Assembly (NCBI RefSeq): GCF_004011505.1
Contig: NZ_SAUN01000001.1
Coordinates: 7,405,501 to 7,469,500, forward strand
Length of the DNA: 64,000 nt
Direction of reading: 5' to 3'
Source: Nonomuraea polychroma
GTDB taxonomy: Bacteria; Actinomycetota; Actinomycetes; Streptosporangiales; Streptosporangiaceae
The number at the start of each line of letters is the position of its first letter. Position 1 is the stretch's first letter. Of the stretch, positions 16,502 through 24,739 are shown piece after piece. Both the position numbers and the translations under genes were made by a program. The notes beneath the pieces were generated by a model that had not been told where the DNA came from, made no database searches, and was given only the letters and a program-made list of their open reading frames with translations.

Positions 16502-17269
16502 TCAGCGCAGGCGTTCCAGCCTGCGGCGGGGGCCGGTCACCACGGTGACATCGAACTCGTGGCCGTCGACCGGAAGATCGCCGTCGCCCGACGCCACCAC
16601 GAGCGCCCCTTTCGACATGGCGAGACCGACGAGCGCGAGCAGGTCGCAGCCGCCGTCGGGCCGCCACGTGGTCAGCACGACGTCGGACTCGGCCAGGCGT
16701 ACGGGCTGGTCGAGCTCGGCCATCCTGGTCAGGAGCGCCGCGTGCGACATGCGGCGGCCGTCCGCCAGCAGCAGCGCGTCCTGGTGCTCGGCGTCGAGCG
16801 CGGGCAGCGCGGTGGGCTCGAGCGTGAGCAGCGTGCGGTAGTCGACCGTGTCGAGCGCCGCGCCGAGCGAGACGATCTGCCGCACCTGGGACCCGGTCGC
16901 CGCTGACGTCGCCGTCTCGGCCAGGTCCGGCGTGGTGATGAGGGCACGGGCGCCGCAGGCCCGCAGCCAGGCGGCCATGTCCCCGGCGCCGAGCGCGGGG
17001 TCGATGGGCGCCGCCACGCCGCCGGCCGCCAGCACCGTGTGCACGGCCAGCGTCTGCGCGCCCGGCGTCGAGACGTGCACCCCCACGACGTGGTCGCGCC
17101 GCACGCCTCTGCGCACCAGCCCGGACGCCGCCCTGGTCACGTCGGTCACCAGCCGCCGATAGCCGTAGACGTGGCCGCCGCGCAGGTCGACCAGCGCAGG
17201 CCGGTCACCGCGCTCGTAGGCCCGGCGGAACACCTCGTTGATCACGGTGGCCGAGGCGTCGGGCTGCAT
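16502..17269 (-). CDS. Truncated ANL-superfamily (acyl-CoA synthetase-like) protein A
   Basis: A 255-residue protein matching only the N-terminal part of AMP-forming acyl-CoA synthetases. YGYRRLVTDVTRAASGLVRR, GVRRDHVVGVHVS and the AAGGVAAPIDPALG patch follow the family order. The region where the ATP-binding loop (SSGTTGxPKG) should lie is replaced by LLLADGRRMSHAALL. The C-terminal half, including the catalytic lysine domain, is absent. ATG 17269 fits the homologous start. Two relatives occur at 33959-34378 and 37021-37764. It cannot be a canonical ligase and is probably a pseudoenzyme or binding protein; convergent with the dehydrogenase operon. Confidence 0.7.
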   Translation of the reverse strand: MQPDASATVINEVFRRAYERGDRPALVDLRGGHVYGYRRLVTDVTRAASGLVRRGVRRDHVVGVHVSTPGAQTLAVHTVLAAGGVAAPIDPALGAGDMAAWLRACGARALITTPDLAETATSAATGSQVRQIVSLGAALDTVDYRTLLTLEPTALPALDAEHQDALLLADGRRMSHAALLTRMAELDQPVRLAESDVVLTTWRPDGGCDLLALVGLAMSKGALVVASGDGDLPVDGHEFDVTVVTGPRRRLERLR

Positions 17270-17601
17270 GCCCGCCAACGTATGACCGCCCGGGCGGCGC
17301 AGCATCCACCGATCTATGTACGCCGATGTGCATTCTGGCGGGCGGGCCCGAGCCTGCGCGACTCGAGCCCGCTGCCGCACGACCGGAGCCGGACTCCCAC
17401 CCCTCCGAAGACGTCCGGACCCGTGGACCGCGCGACGTCCTCAACCGTAGGGCTGCACAAGACAGTGGCGCATGCGTTGACATGGCCATTCGACGATGCA
17501 GAAGCCAATGTGTAGATGAGGCCGGAATCACTGTGAGTAGTCTACTGACTACGCTCGATAATTGGTAGAGAACTGTCAGTGCCCGTGGGCACACTCAACT
17601 C
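17270..17601. other. Divergent intergenic region, ANL-like A / ABC exporter
   Basis: No supported gene. The right half is comparatively AT-rich and probably holds the exporter promoter. It contains an inverted repeat GTAGT (17537-17541) / ACTAC (17548-17552) and a TCGATAAT stretch near 17555. Confidence 0.5.
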
Positions 17602-19464
17602 ATGGCCGATGAGCCGCTGGAGCTCGGCGAGATCTCCTTCTCCGACTGGCACGCCCACACGGACAAGCTGGCGGACGTGGGCTTCCTGACCATCGCCAGG
17701 CGACTGCCGTCGCTCGTGGCCCAGGCGATGCGCATGGCGTGGCGGGCCAGCCCGCGCGACACGGTGGCCACGGTCGCGCTCAACCTGCTCGGCGGCGTGT
17801 TCACCGCGTTCGGGCTGCTGGCCACGACCGGCGTGCTCACCGCGCTCTTCAGCGAGGGCCCGACCCCGGACCGCGTCATGGCGGCGCTGCCCAGCCTGGC
17901 CCTGGTGGCCACCGCCGCGGCCCTGCGCACGGCGGTGCAGGCCGGCGCCGGCTGGGCGCAGTCGCGCCTCGACCCGCAGGTCAGCCGCCTGACCGAGGAG
18001 CGGCTCTACGGCCTGACCAGCCGCGTCGACCTGGTGGCCTACGACGACCCCGAGTTCCACGACGCGTTGCAGCGGGCCAGGCTGCGTGGCGTGGCCATGG
18101 CGGACCAGGTGGTGTCCGCGGCCGTCGACGTGCTGACGGCCGCCGTCGGCATCACCGCCGTGGCCGGCGTGCTCGGTGTGCTGCACCCGGTGCTGCTCCC
18201 GCTGCTCCTCCTCGCGGTGCTGCCGGACGCCTGGGCCATGGTCCGCAGCGCCAAGATGCGCTACGCCACCCTCTACGCCCTCATCCCCGCCAAGCGCCGC
18301 AAGTGGATCATCGCCGAGCTGCTGGCCGACCGGGAGCCGGCCGCCGAGGTGCGCTCGTTCACGATGCGCGGATTCCTGCTGCGCATGTACGACGCCGTGG
18401 CCAGGGCCGAGCAGGACGTGCTGCTCAAGCTGGCCAGGCGGCAGATGTTCGCCGGGCTCGCCGGCCAGGCGCTCGGCGGCCTCGGCACCGGCCTGGTCTA
18501 CACGGCCCTGGGTGTGCTCCTGGCGATCGGGGCGATCCCGCTGGCCGTGGCCGGCACGGCGGTCCTGGCGATCAGATCGGCCCAGCAGTCTCTGAACAAT
18601 CTCATTTACGCCACCAACCGCCTCTACGAGGAGGGCCTCTACTTCACCGACTTCCTCGAGTTCTGCGCCGACGCCGAGCGCCGCGTGTCCGAGAGCCGAC
18701 CGGCCGCGTTGCCGCCCGGCTTCCAGCGCATCACCGCCAGAGACGTGACGTTCACCTACCCCGGCGCGAAGGAGCCGGCCCTGCGCAAGGTGAACATCGA
18801 GATCAAGCTGGGCGAGGTGATCGCGTTCGTCGGCGAGAACGGCTCCGGCAAGACCACCCTCGCCAAGATCCTCTCCGGCCTCTACGAGCCGGACTCCGGC
18901 GCGGTCTTCTGGGACGACATCGACCTCAAACAGATCGACCCCGAGCAACTGCGCCTGCGCACCGCCGTGATCGCCCAGGACCACACCCGCTGGCCCCTGA
19001 CGGCCCGCTACAACATCACGATGGGCACCGACAAAGGGCAGGAGGCGTTACACAATGCCGCCGCGGTGGCGGGCGCGGACGAGGTCGTCGCCGGACTGCC
19101 GCACGGCTACCGCACGCTGCTCGACCGCCGCTTCAAGGACGGCCACGAGCTGTCCGGCGGCCAATGGCAGCGCATCGCCGTGGCCCGCGGCTTCCACCGC
19201 GACGCCGACCTGCTCATCTGCGACGAACCCACCGCCGCGCTCGACGCCCGCGCCGAACACGCCCTCTTCGAACGCATCCGCGGCCACGCCGACGGCCGCA
19301 CCGTCCTGCTCATCACCCACCGCCTGGCCAGCGTGCGCTACGCCGACCGCATCTACGTCCTGGAGCACGGCAAAGTCACCGAACAAGGCGACCACGACAC
19401 CCTCATGGCCCTCGACGGCCTCTACGCCGACCTCTACACCCTCCAAGCCAGGGCCTACCGCTGA
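17602..19464 (+). CDS. ABC exporter, fused permease and ATPase
   Basis: A 620-residue half-transporter. An N-terminal cytoplasmic stretch is followed by about six membrane segments (residues about 50-350) and an ATPase with Walker A GENGSGKTT, signature LSGGQWQR, Walker B LLICDEPTAALD and H-loop THRLA. It should dimerise to export a lipid, peptide or drug. The degenerate membrane domain resembles those of actinobacterial natural-product or lantibiotic-type exporters, but no biosynthetic or precursor gene is adjacent. ATG 17602 lacks a strong ribosome-binding site. It ends 7 bp from the convergent penicillin-binding protein gene. Confidence 0.85.
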   Translation: MADEPLELGEISFSDWHAHTDKLADVGFLTIARRLPSLVAQAMRMAWRASPRDTVATVALNLLGGVFTAFGLLATTGVLTALFSEGPTPDRVMAALPSLALVATAAALRTAVQAGAGWAQSRLDPQVSRLTEERLYGLTSRVDLVAYDDPEFHDALQRARLRGVAMADQVVSAAVDVLTAAVGITAVAGVLGVLHPVLLPLLLLAVLPDAWAMVRSAKMRYATLYALIPAKRRKWIIAELLADREPAAEVRSFTMRGFLLRMYDAVARAEQDVLLKLARRQMFAGLAGQALGGLGTGLVYTALGVLLAIGAIPLAVAGTAVLAIRSAQQSLNNLIYATNRLYEEGLYFTDFLEFCADAERRVSESRPAALPPGFQRITARDVTFTYPGAKEPALRKVNIEIKLGEVIAFVGENGSGKTTLAKILSGLYEPDSGAVFWDDIDLKQIDPEQLRLRTAVIAQDHTRWPLTARYNITMGTDKGQEALHNAAAVAGADEVVAGLPHGYRTLLDRRFKDGHELSGGQWQRIAVARGFHRDADLLICDEPTAALDARAEHALFERIRGHADGRTVLLITHRLASVRYADRIYVLEHGKVTEQGDHDTLMALDGLYADLYTLQARAYR

Positions 19465-19471
19465 CCGGCGC

Positions 19472-20923
19472 TCACGCCAGGACGGCCTCGATCACGGCCC
19501 GCGCGATCGACGCCACGTCGGCGGCGCGTGCGCCCGGCCGCTCCAGCACCACCCCGACCGCCACCTCGGGTTTGTCCGCCGGAGCGAAGGCGGTGACCAG
19601 CGCGTTGTCCTCCGCGCCGGGGACCGCCCGCGACGTGGCGGTCTTGGCGGCCACCTCCACGCCGGGGATGGCCACGCCTGTTCCGGTGCCGCCCGCGTGG
19701 GTCACCGTCGTCATCATCGCCGCCAGGTGCTTGGCCAGCGTGGCCGGCACCGCCCTGCGGTACGGCGTGGGCCCGGCGCGGTTGATGACGGAGCCGTCCG
19801 GCAGGCGTACCTCCTCCACCAGGTACGGCCGCATCAGCACCCCGTCGTTGGCCACGGCGGCCGACAACATGGCGATCATCAGCGGCGTGGCCCTGTCGGC
19901 GTGGAGCCCGATGGCCGCCAGAGCCGTCTGGGCGCGATTCATGGCGGAAGGAAACCTGCTCGGCGTCGTGGCCACCGGGATCGCCAGGTTCTCCGCGTTG
20001 AACCCGAACGCCTCCGCCTGGTCCCGCAGGATGTCCTGACCGAGCTGCAGCCCGATGGTGGCGAACGCCGTGTCGCAGGAGGCCTGGAAGGCGTACAAAA
20101 GGGTCGGGCGGGTGTCGCGGCAGCCGCGATCGTTGCGGACGCTCGAGGAGCTCCCCGGGAGCGGCAGCCGTGCCGGCGCGTTGACCAGGCTGTCCGGCTC
20201 GTACTCGCCGGAGGCCAGCGCCGCGGCCGTGGTGACCAGCTTGAACGTGGACCCCGGCGGATAGGCCCGATGCAGCGCCCGGTTCAGCAGCGGCTGCCCG
20301 GGCGCCCGCCGCAACCGCCGCGCCGTCTCGACCAGCCGGGTGCGGTCGAAGGTGGTGAAGGCGTTCGGGTCGTAGGACGGGTACGAGGCCAGCGCCAGGA
20401 TCGCGCCGGTCGCCGGGTCGATCGCCACCGCCGCCCCGGGCACGCCCGTCGCCTTGAGACTCTGGTACGCCGCCCACTGCGCCCGATCGCTGATCGTCAG
20501 CCGGACGTCGGCACCTTCGGCGGTGCCGTCCCGGACCAGCGACCTGACCTTGACCTTGGCGTCGTCGCCGGACAACACCGCGTTCTGCGCCCGCTCGATG
20601 CCGGTGGAGCGGTAGAGCGCCAGGTGGCCCGTGACCGGCGCGTAGAGCTCGCCGTGCCGGTAGACCCGCTGGTAGAGGTACGGCCCTCCGCCGGCCGGGC
20701 GGCTCGTGGCGATGGCCGTGCCGTCGTAGGTCAGGATGTCGCCGCGCGGATGGCCGAACCTGGCGATCAACGGCCGCTCGTTCCTGCGGTCGGCGTTGAG
20801 CGCCTGGGAGCCGAACGCCTGCACGATCGTGATGTGCCCCAGCAGCAGGAACAACATCGCCGCGCCGGCCATGGCGACGTGGCCCAGCGACCTGTTGATC
20901 GGCCCGCCCTTCGATCCGGCCAT
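19472..20923 (-). CDS. Penicillin-binding protein (PbpA-like transpeptidase) with altered motifs
   Basis: A 483-residue membrane-anchored transpeptidase-like protein. One N-terminal membrane helix (about 14-38) precedes a PBP-dimer-like region (RGDILTYDGTAIA) and a transpeptidase domain with the active-site Ser in YPPGSTFK. The second motif reads SCD instead of SxN, and the third reads KTA (AKTATSR) instead of KTG. Length and layout match actinobacterial PbpA, which normally sits with rodA, pstP and pknB. Here it stands alone beside a MerR gene, so it is probably an accessory paralogue. The motif changes may reduce beta-lactam binding or activity. Confidence 0.85.
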   Translation of the reverse strand: MAGSKGGPINRSLGHVAMAGAAMLFLLLGHITIVQAFGSQALNADRRNERPLIARFGHPRGDILTYDGTAIATSRPAGGGPYLYQRVYRHGELYAPVTGHLALYRSTGIERAQNAVLSGDDAKVKVRSLVRDGTAEGADVRLTISDRAQWAAYQSLKATGVPGAAVAIDPATGAILALASYPSYDPNAFTTFDRTRLVETARRLRRAPGQPLLNRALHRAYPPGSTFKLVTTAAALASGEYEPDSLVNAPARLPLPGSSSSVRNDRGCRDTRPTLLYAFQASCDTAFATIGLQLGQDILRDQAEAFGFNAENLAIPVATTPSRFPSAMNRAQTALAAIGLHADRATPLMIAMLSAAVANDGVLMRPYLVEEVRLPDGSVINRAGPTPYRRAVPATLAKHLAAMMTTVTHAGGTGTGVAIPGVEVAAKTATSRAVPGAEDNALVTAFAPADKPEVAVGVVLERPGARAADVASIARAVIEAVLA

Positions 20924-20959
20924 GGATCTTGGTTTATCGGCCGGAGGGCAAAGGCGGTA

Positions 20960-21319
20960 TTACATGACGCTGCGGTAGTAGGAGATCTTGTTGTGAATAT
21001 AGCGCTGCCGCTCGGCCAGGTTGTTGATCTGCGCCTGAACCTGGCTGTCGTGCTCCTCCAGGAGCTTGATCCGGTCCGGGATCGTGTGGTCCCCCGCGCG
21101 GACGAGCTCGGCGAAGCGCAACATCGTGGCGATCGGCATGCCCGTGTCGCGCAGGCAGCGCAGCATGCCCAGCCAGCCGATGTCGTTCTGGCTGAACCTG
21201 CGCTGACCTGCCGCGTTCCTGTCGACACGCTCCAGCAGGCCGATCTTCTCGTAATACCGCAAAGTGTCGAGACTGAAGCCGGTCTCCTCGACCGCTTCCG
21301 CAGGCGTATACACCGTCAC
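20960..21319 (-). CDS. MerR-family transcriptional regulator
   Basis: A 119-residue regulator starting at GTG 21319. The winged helix-turn-helix lies at the N-terminus (VYTPAEAVEETGFSLDTLRYY), then the RRFSQNDIGWL wing and a C-terminal dimerisation coiled coil (LLEEHDSQVQAQINNLAERQ). No conserved metal-binding cysteines are present, so it is more like the small-molecule or stress-sensing MerR group. It is divergent from an aldo/keto reductase, and two nearly identical dyads fill the space between them, one per promoter. Confidence 0.85.
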   Translation of the reverse strand: MTVYTPAEAVEETGFSLDTLRYYEKIGLLERVDRNAAGQRRFSQNDIGWLGMLRCLRDTGMPIATMLRFAELVRAGDHTIPDRIKLLEEHDSQVQAQINNLAERQRYIHNKISYYRSVM

Positions 21320-21334
21320 GGCCTCTAGTTTCCC

Positions 21335-21385
21335 ACCTGGAGTGCGCTCCAGGTCAACCCGCTTGACCTGGAGCGCACTCCAGGT
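21335..21385. promoter_or_regulatory. Twin MerR-type dyads in a divergent promoter
   Basis: ACCTGGAGTGCGCTCCAGGT (21335-21354) and ACCTGGAGCGCACTCCAGGT (21366-21385) are reverse complements of each other, and each is a near-perfect dyad. Each is preceded, in its own reading direction, by TTGACC, whose last three bases merge with the dyad. This gives the stretched (about 19-bp) spacer typical of MerR-activated promoters. The plus copy would drive the aldo/keto reductase and the minus copy the MerR gene. Confidence 0.75.
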
Positions 21386-21400
21386 CACACAGTCGGGGCC

Positions 21401-22324
21401 ATGAACATCGCACTCGGCACCATTCACTTCGGCACCGGCGTCGATCTGAAGGACACCTTCGCCATCCTGGACCGCTTCCACGAGGCCGGCGGCACCATGC
21501 TCGACACGGCCAACAACTACCCCTTCTGGGTGGAGGGCTGCACCGGCGACGAGAGCGAGCAGGCCATCGGCGCCTGGATGGCCGCCCGCGGCAACCGGGA
21601 CGAGATCTTCATCAGCACGAAGGCCGGGGCGCGGCCCACCGTCCCCGGCGACAGAACCCTGGACTCCGCAGAGGGTCTGTCGGCGCCCGCCATCGCCAGG
21701 GCCGCGGAAGGCAGCCTCCAGAGGCTGGGGACCGACTACGTCGACCTGTACTGGGCGCACATCGAGGACCGGTCCGTGCCGCTGGAGGAGACTCTGGGGG
21801 CGTTCAACGAGCTGGCCGTGCAGGGCAAGGTGCGCGCCCTGGGGGCGAGCAACGTCGCCACCTGGCGGCTGGACCGGGGCAGGAACATCTCGTTGGCACG
21901 GGGGTGGATGCCGTACACGTACGTGCAGCTGCGGCACACGTACCTGCGGCCGCGGCCGCTCACCAAGCCCGCGGAGGCGGGGCACAGGCTGGTGACGGAC
22001 GAGCTGCTGGACTATCTGGCCGCCGAGCAGGACATGACCTTGTGGGCGTACAACACGCTGATGTTCGGCGCCTACACGCGCCCTGATCGGCCGATCTCGG
22101 AGATCTACGACCACCCGGGCACCACCCGGCGGCTGGCCGTGCTTCATGACGTGGCGAACGAGCTCGGCGCGACGGCGAACCAGGTGGTCCTGGCGTGGAT
22201 GATGGCCGACGGCATCGTCCCGATCGTCGGCGTCTCGACGATGGCCCAGGTGGAGGAGGCCATCGGCGCCGCCGACCTCAAGCTGGACCCCGACCTGCGC
22301 GCCCGCCTGGACACCCCGGCCTGA
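21401..22324 (+). CDS. Aldo/keto reductase
   Basis: A 307-residue NADPH-dependent oxidoreductase of the aldo/keto reductase superfamily. The catalytic tetrad is visible: Asp and Tyr in MLDTANNYP, Lys in ISTKAGA and His in YWAHIED. The C-terminal cofactor segment is VPIVGVSTMAQVEEAI. It begins only 16 bp after the second MerR dyad, so the leader is very short. MerR-controlled aldo/keto reductases of this kind usually reduce toxic aldehydes or ketones; the substrate here is unknown. Confidence 0.9.
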   Translation: MNIALGTIHFGTGVDLKDTFAILDRFHEAGGTMLDTANNYPFWVEGCTGDESEQAIGAWMAARGNRDEIFISTKAGARPTVPGDRTLDSAEGLSAPAIARAAEGSLQRLGTDYVDLYWAHIEDRSVPLEETLGAFNELAVQGKVRALGASNVATWRLDRGRNISLARGWMPYTYVQLRHTYLRPRPLTKPAEAGHRLVTDELLDYLAAEQDMTLWAYNTLMFGAYTRPDRPISEIYDHPGTTRRLAVLHDVANELGATANQVVLAWMMADGIVPIVGVSTMAQVEEAIGAADLKLDPDLRARLDTPA

Positions 22325-22706
22325 CCGCCGCCCCGCCACCACGTCCTCCCACCGCCCTCCACGCCGACCCGCCGTCCCGGCCGCCGCCGCGTCACACCGC
22401 TGGCGGACCCAGCCCTGGAGCGATCGCCCAGGCCGGGCATGCGTCCCCCGCCACGTGCCGTCTCGGGCCCCGCCACGGCCCGCCGGCCCGGGACGGCGCC
22501 CCATGGCCGCCCCGGCGAGACACGGCTGACCCGGCGCGGCATGGCGTGGCCGACGCAGCACGGCCCCGCCAACGGAGCACGGCCTGGCCGAGGCGGCCTC
22601 ACGTCACGTGGCGAGAGCCGGGCGCTCATGCCGAGACGACACCGCATGGCGAGAGCGCGTCGCATGACCGACACGGCGTGTCGGCCACCGAGGCCGGGGC
22701 GGTGGG
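22325..22706. other. Gene-free convergent intergenic region
   Basis: About 380 bp of very C-rich (plus strand) sequence between the aldo/keto reductase and the convergent TetR gene. I see no supported gene, terminator hairpin with a T-run, or repeat family. Confidence 0.5.
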
Positions 22707-23345
22707 TTAGGGGAGGTGGTCGGCGAGGTAGCGGCGGACCAGTTGTTTGCACTCGGCGATCAGCGCCGCGTCGCCTCGGGGGTCGACGCGAAAGGCGAGT
22801 TTGAGCACCGCGTCCGTGGCCTCGACCGCCACCACCAGCGCCCGATCGAGCCCCGGCCCCGCCGGGGCGTCCAGCACGTCCATCGTGAGGGCACGCAACC
22901 GGTCGGCCACGATCGCGTTGTTGTCCTTCGACCCGTCGAGCGCCCGATTGGTGCCCGGGATCGCCGGCCCGCCCGGCGCGGTGAGCACCTCGCCGAAGTC
23001 CATGACCGCGAACCCCGGCGTGGTGCGCTTCATGTCGACGAACTCGTCGATGGCCAGGTCGACCAGGTCGGTCCAGTGCCCGAGATCGGCCGTGGCGATG
23101 CGCTCGGTGATCCGCTCGAGGAACGCGTCGAGGTTGCGCAGCGCCAGCGCGCGCACCAGCCCCTGCTTGTCGCGGAAGAACTGGTAAAACGTGCCGATCG
23201 GCACCTCGGCCCGGCGCGCCACCTCTTTCGTGGTCAGCCCCTCGTATCCAACCTCGTCGAGCAGCAGCGCGCACTCGTCGAGCATCCGCTCCACCCGCTC
23301 CACGCTGCGACGCTGGGCGGGACGGCGGCGCAAGATACTCGTCAT
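22707..23345 (-). CDS. TetR-family transcriptional regulator
   Basis: A 212-residue repressor. The N-terminal three-helix DNA-binding domain is clear (LDEVGYEGLTTKEVARRAEV, then PIGTFYQFFRDKQGLV), and the C-terminal helical domain is ligand-specific. ATG 23345 is followed by an arginine-rich arm. It is divergent from the GH1 beta-glucosidase with 92 bp between, so it may control that gene. A short inverted motif TACC-AGGA-GGTA near 23364 is the only operator candidate, and it is weak. Confidence 0.88.
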   Translation of the reverse strand: MTSILRRRPAQRRSVERVERMLDECALLLDEVGYEGLTTKEVARRAEVPIGTFYQFFRDKQGLVRALALRNLDAFLERITERIATADLGHWTDLVDLAIDEFVDMKRTTPGFAVMDFGEVLTAPGGPAIPGTNRALDGSKDNNAIVADRLRALTMDVLDAPAGPGLDRALVVAVEATDAVLKLAFRVDPRGDAALIAECKQLVRRYLADHLP

Positions 23346-23437
23346 GTTCCCATCCTGACGTATTACCAGGAGGTACAGGGAGTCTCTTGGGATTCAGATA
23401 ACATGAGCATCACTCACATCTATACAGGGAGCGCGGC

Positions 23438-24739
23438 ATGTTCCTTTGGGGTACGGCCACCGCCGCTTACCAGATCGAGGGCGCTGTCACCGAGGACGGC
23501 AGAGGCGTCTCCATCTGGGACACGTTCGCCCACGAGCCCGGCCGCACCAGAGACGGCCACACCGGGGACGTGGCGTGCGACCACTACCACCGCTGGCGCG
23601 AGGACGTCGCCCTCATGTCCGGCCTCGGCGTGAACGCCTACCGGTTCTCCATCGCCTGGCCCCGCGTCCAGCCTCTCGGTGCGCGCCCGGCGAACGCCAA
23701 AGGCCTCGACTTCTACGAACGGCTCGTGGACGCCCTGCTGGAGGCGGGCATCCAGCCGGTGCCCACGTTGTTCCACTGGGACCTGCCGCAGGCGCTGCAG
23801 GATCGCGGCGGGTGGCTGAATCGCGAAATATCGGAAATGTTCGCCGAGTACGCCGCCACCGTCGCCCACCGCCTCGCCGACCGCGTTCCCCTGTGGATCA
23901 CCCTGAACGAGCCGTTCGTGCACATGGCCTTCGGCTACGCCATGGGCGTGCACGCCCCCGGCGAGGCCCTGCTGACCGGCGCGCTGCCGGCCGCGCACCA
24001 TCAGCTCCTGGCCCACGGCCTGGCCGTGCGGGCGCTGAGAGCCGCGGGCGTGGCCCAGGTCGCCATCACGAACAACTGCACGCCCGTCTGGCCGGCCTCC
24101 CAGCGGGAGCCCGACCTGAGGGCCGCCGAGGCCTACGACATCCTGCACAACCGCCTGTTCAACGACCCCATCCTTCTGGGGAAATATCCAGATCTATCGG
24201 CTTACGTCCCGACCCTGGACGTCGTCCGCGACGGCGACCTCGACGTCATCGCCACCCCCCTGGACGCCCTGGGCGTCAACTACTACAACCCCACCCGCAT
24301 CGCCGCCCCGACCTCCGGAGGACTCCCCTTCGCGGACGCCGGCATCACCGGCTACCCCACGACGGCGTTCGGCTGGCCGATCGTCCCCGACGGCCTGCGC
24401 GAGCTCCTCACCGGCCTCAAGGCCAGGTACGGCGCCGCGCTCCCGCCCATCCTCATCACCGAGAACGGCTGCTCGAACGACGACACGGTCACGGTCGACG
24501 ACCAGGCCCGCATCGCGTTCCTGGAGAGCCACATCGCCGCGATGCGGCAGGCCATGGAAGAGGGCGTGGACGTACGCGGCTACTTCGTCTGGTCCCTGCT
24601 GGACAACTTCGAGTGGGCCGAGGGTTACCACCAGCGCTTCGGCCTGGTGCACGTGGACTTCGCCACCCAGCGCCGCACCCCGAAGGCGTCCTACGCCTGG
24701 CTGAAGGGTTTCCTGGAGCGTCAGAACACCGACACGTGA
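23438..24739 (+). CDS. Glycoside hydrolase family 1 beta-glucosidase
   Basis: A 433-residue GH1 enzyme without signal peptide, hence cytoplasmic. It hydrolyses beta-glucosides such as imported cellobiose. The acid/base Glu is in TLNEPFVH and the nucleophile Glu in LITENGCSND; the N-terminal FLWGTATAAYQIEGA and C-terminal SLLDNFEWAEGY sugar-site segments are intact. ATG 23438 follows GGGAG. The gene stands alone, without a sugar transporter beside it. The 3' end overlaps the convergent secreted coiled-coil gene by 19 nt. Confidence 0.93.
   Translation: MFLWGTATAAYQIEGAVTEDGRGVSIWDTFAHEPGRTRDGHTGDVACDHYHRWREDVALMSGLGVNAYRFSIAWPRVQPLGARPANAKGLDFYERLVDALLEAGIQPVPTLFHWDLPQALQDRGGWLNREISEMFAEYAATVAHRLADRVPLWITLNEPFVHMAFGYAMGVHAPGEALLTGALPAAHHQLLAHGLAVRALRAAGVAQVAITNNCTPVWPASQREPDLRAAEAYDILHNRLFNDPILLGKYPDLSAYVPTLDVVRDGDLDVIATPLDALGVNYYNPTRIAAPTSGGLPFADAGITGYPTTAFGWPIVPDGLRELLTGLKARYGAALPPILITENGCSNDDTVTVDDQARIAFLESHIAAMRQAMEEGVDVRGYFVWSLLDNFEWAEGYHQRFGLVHVDFATQRRTPKASYAWLKGFLERQNTDT

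Noticed and set aside
20960..22561. A 533-codon minus-strand frame ending in the MerR protein
   Set aside because: The upstream part is antisense to the aldo/keto reductase; the MerR helix-turn-helix starts at GTG 21319 next to its own promoter dyad.
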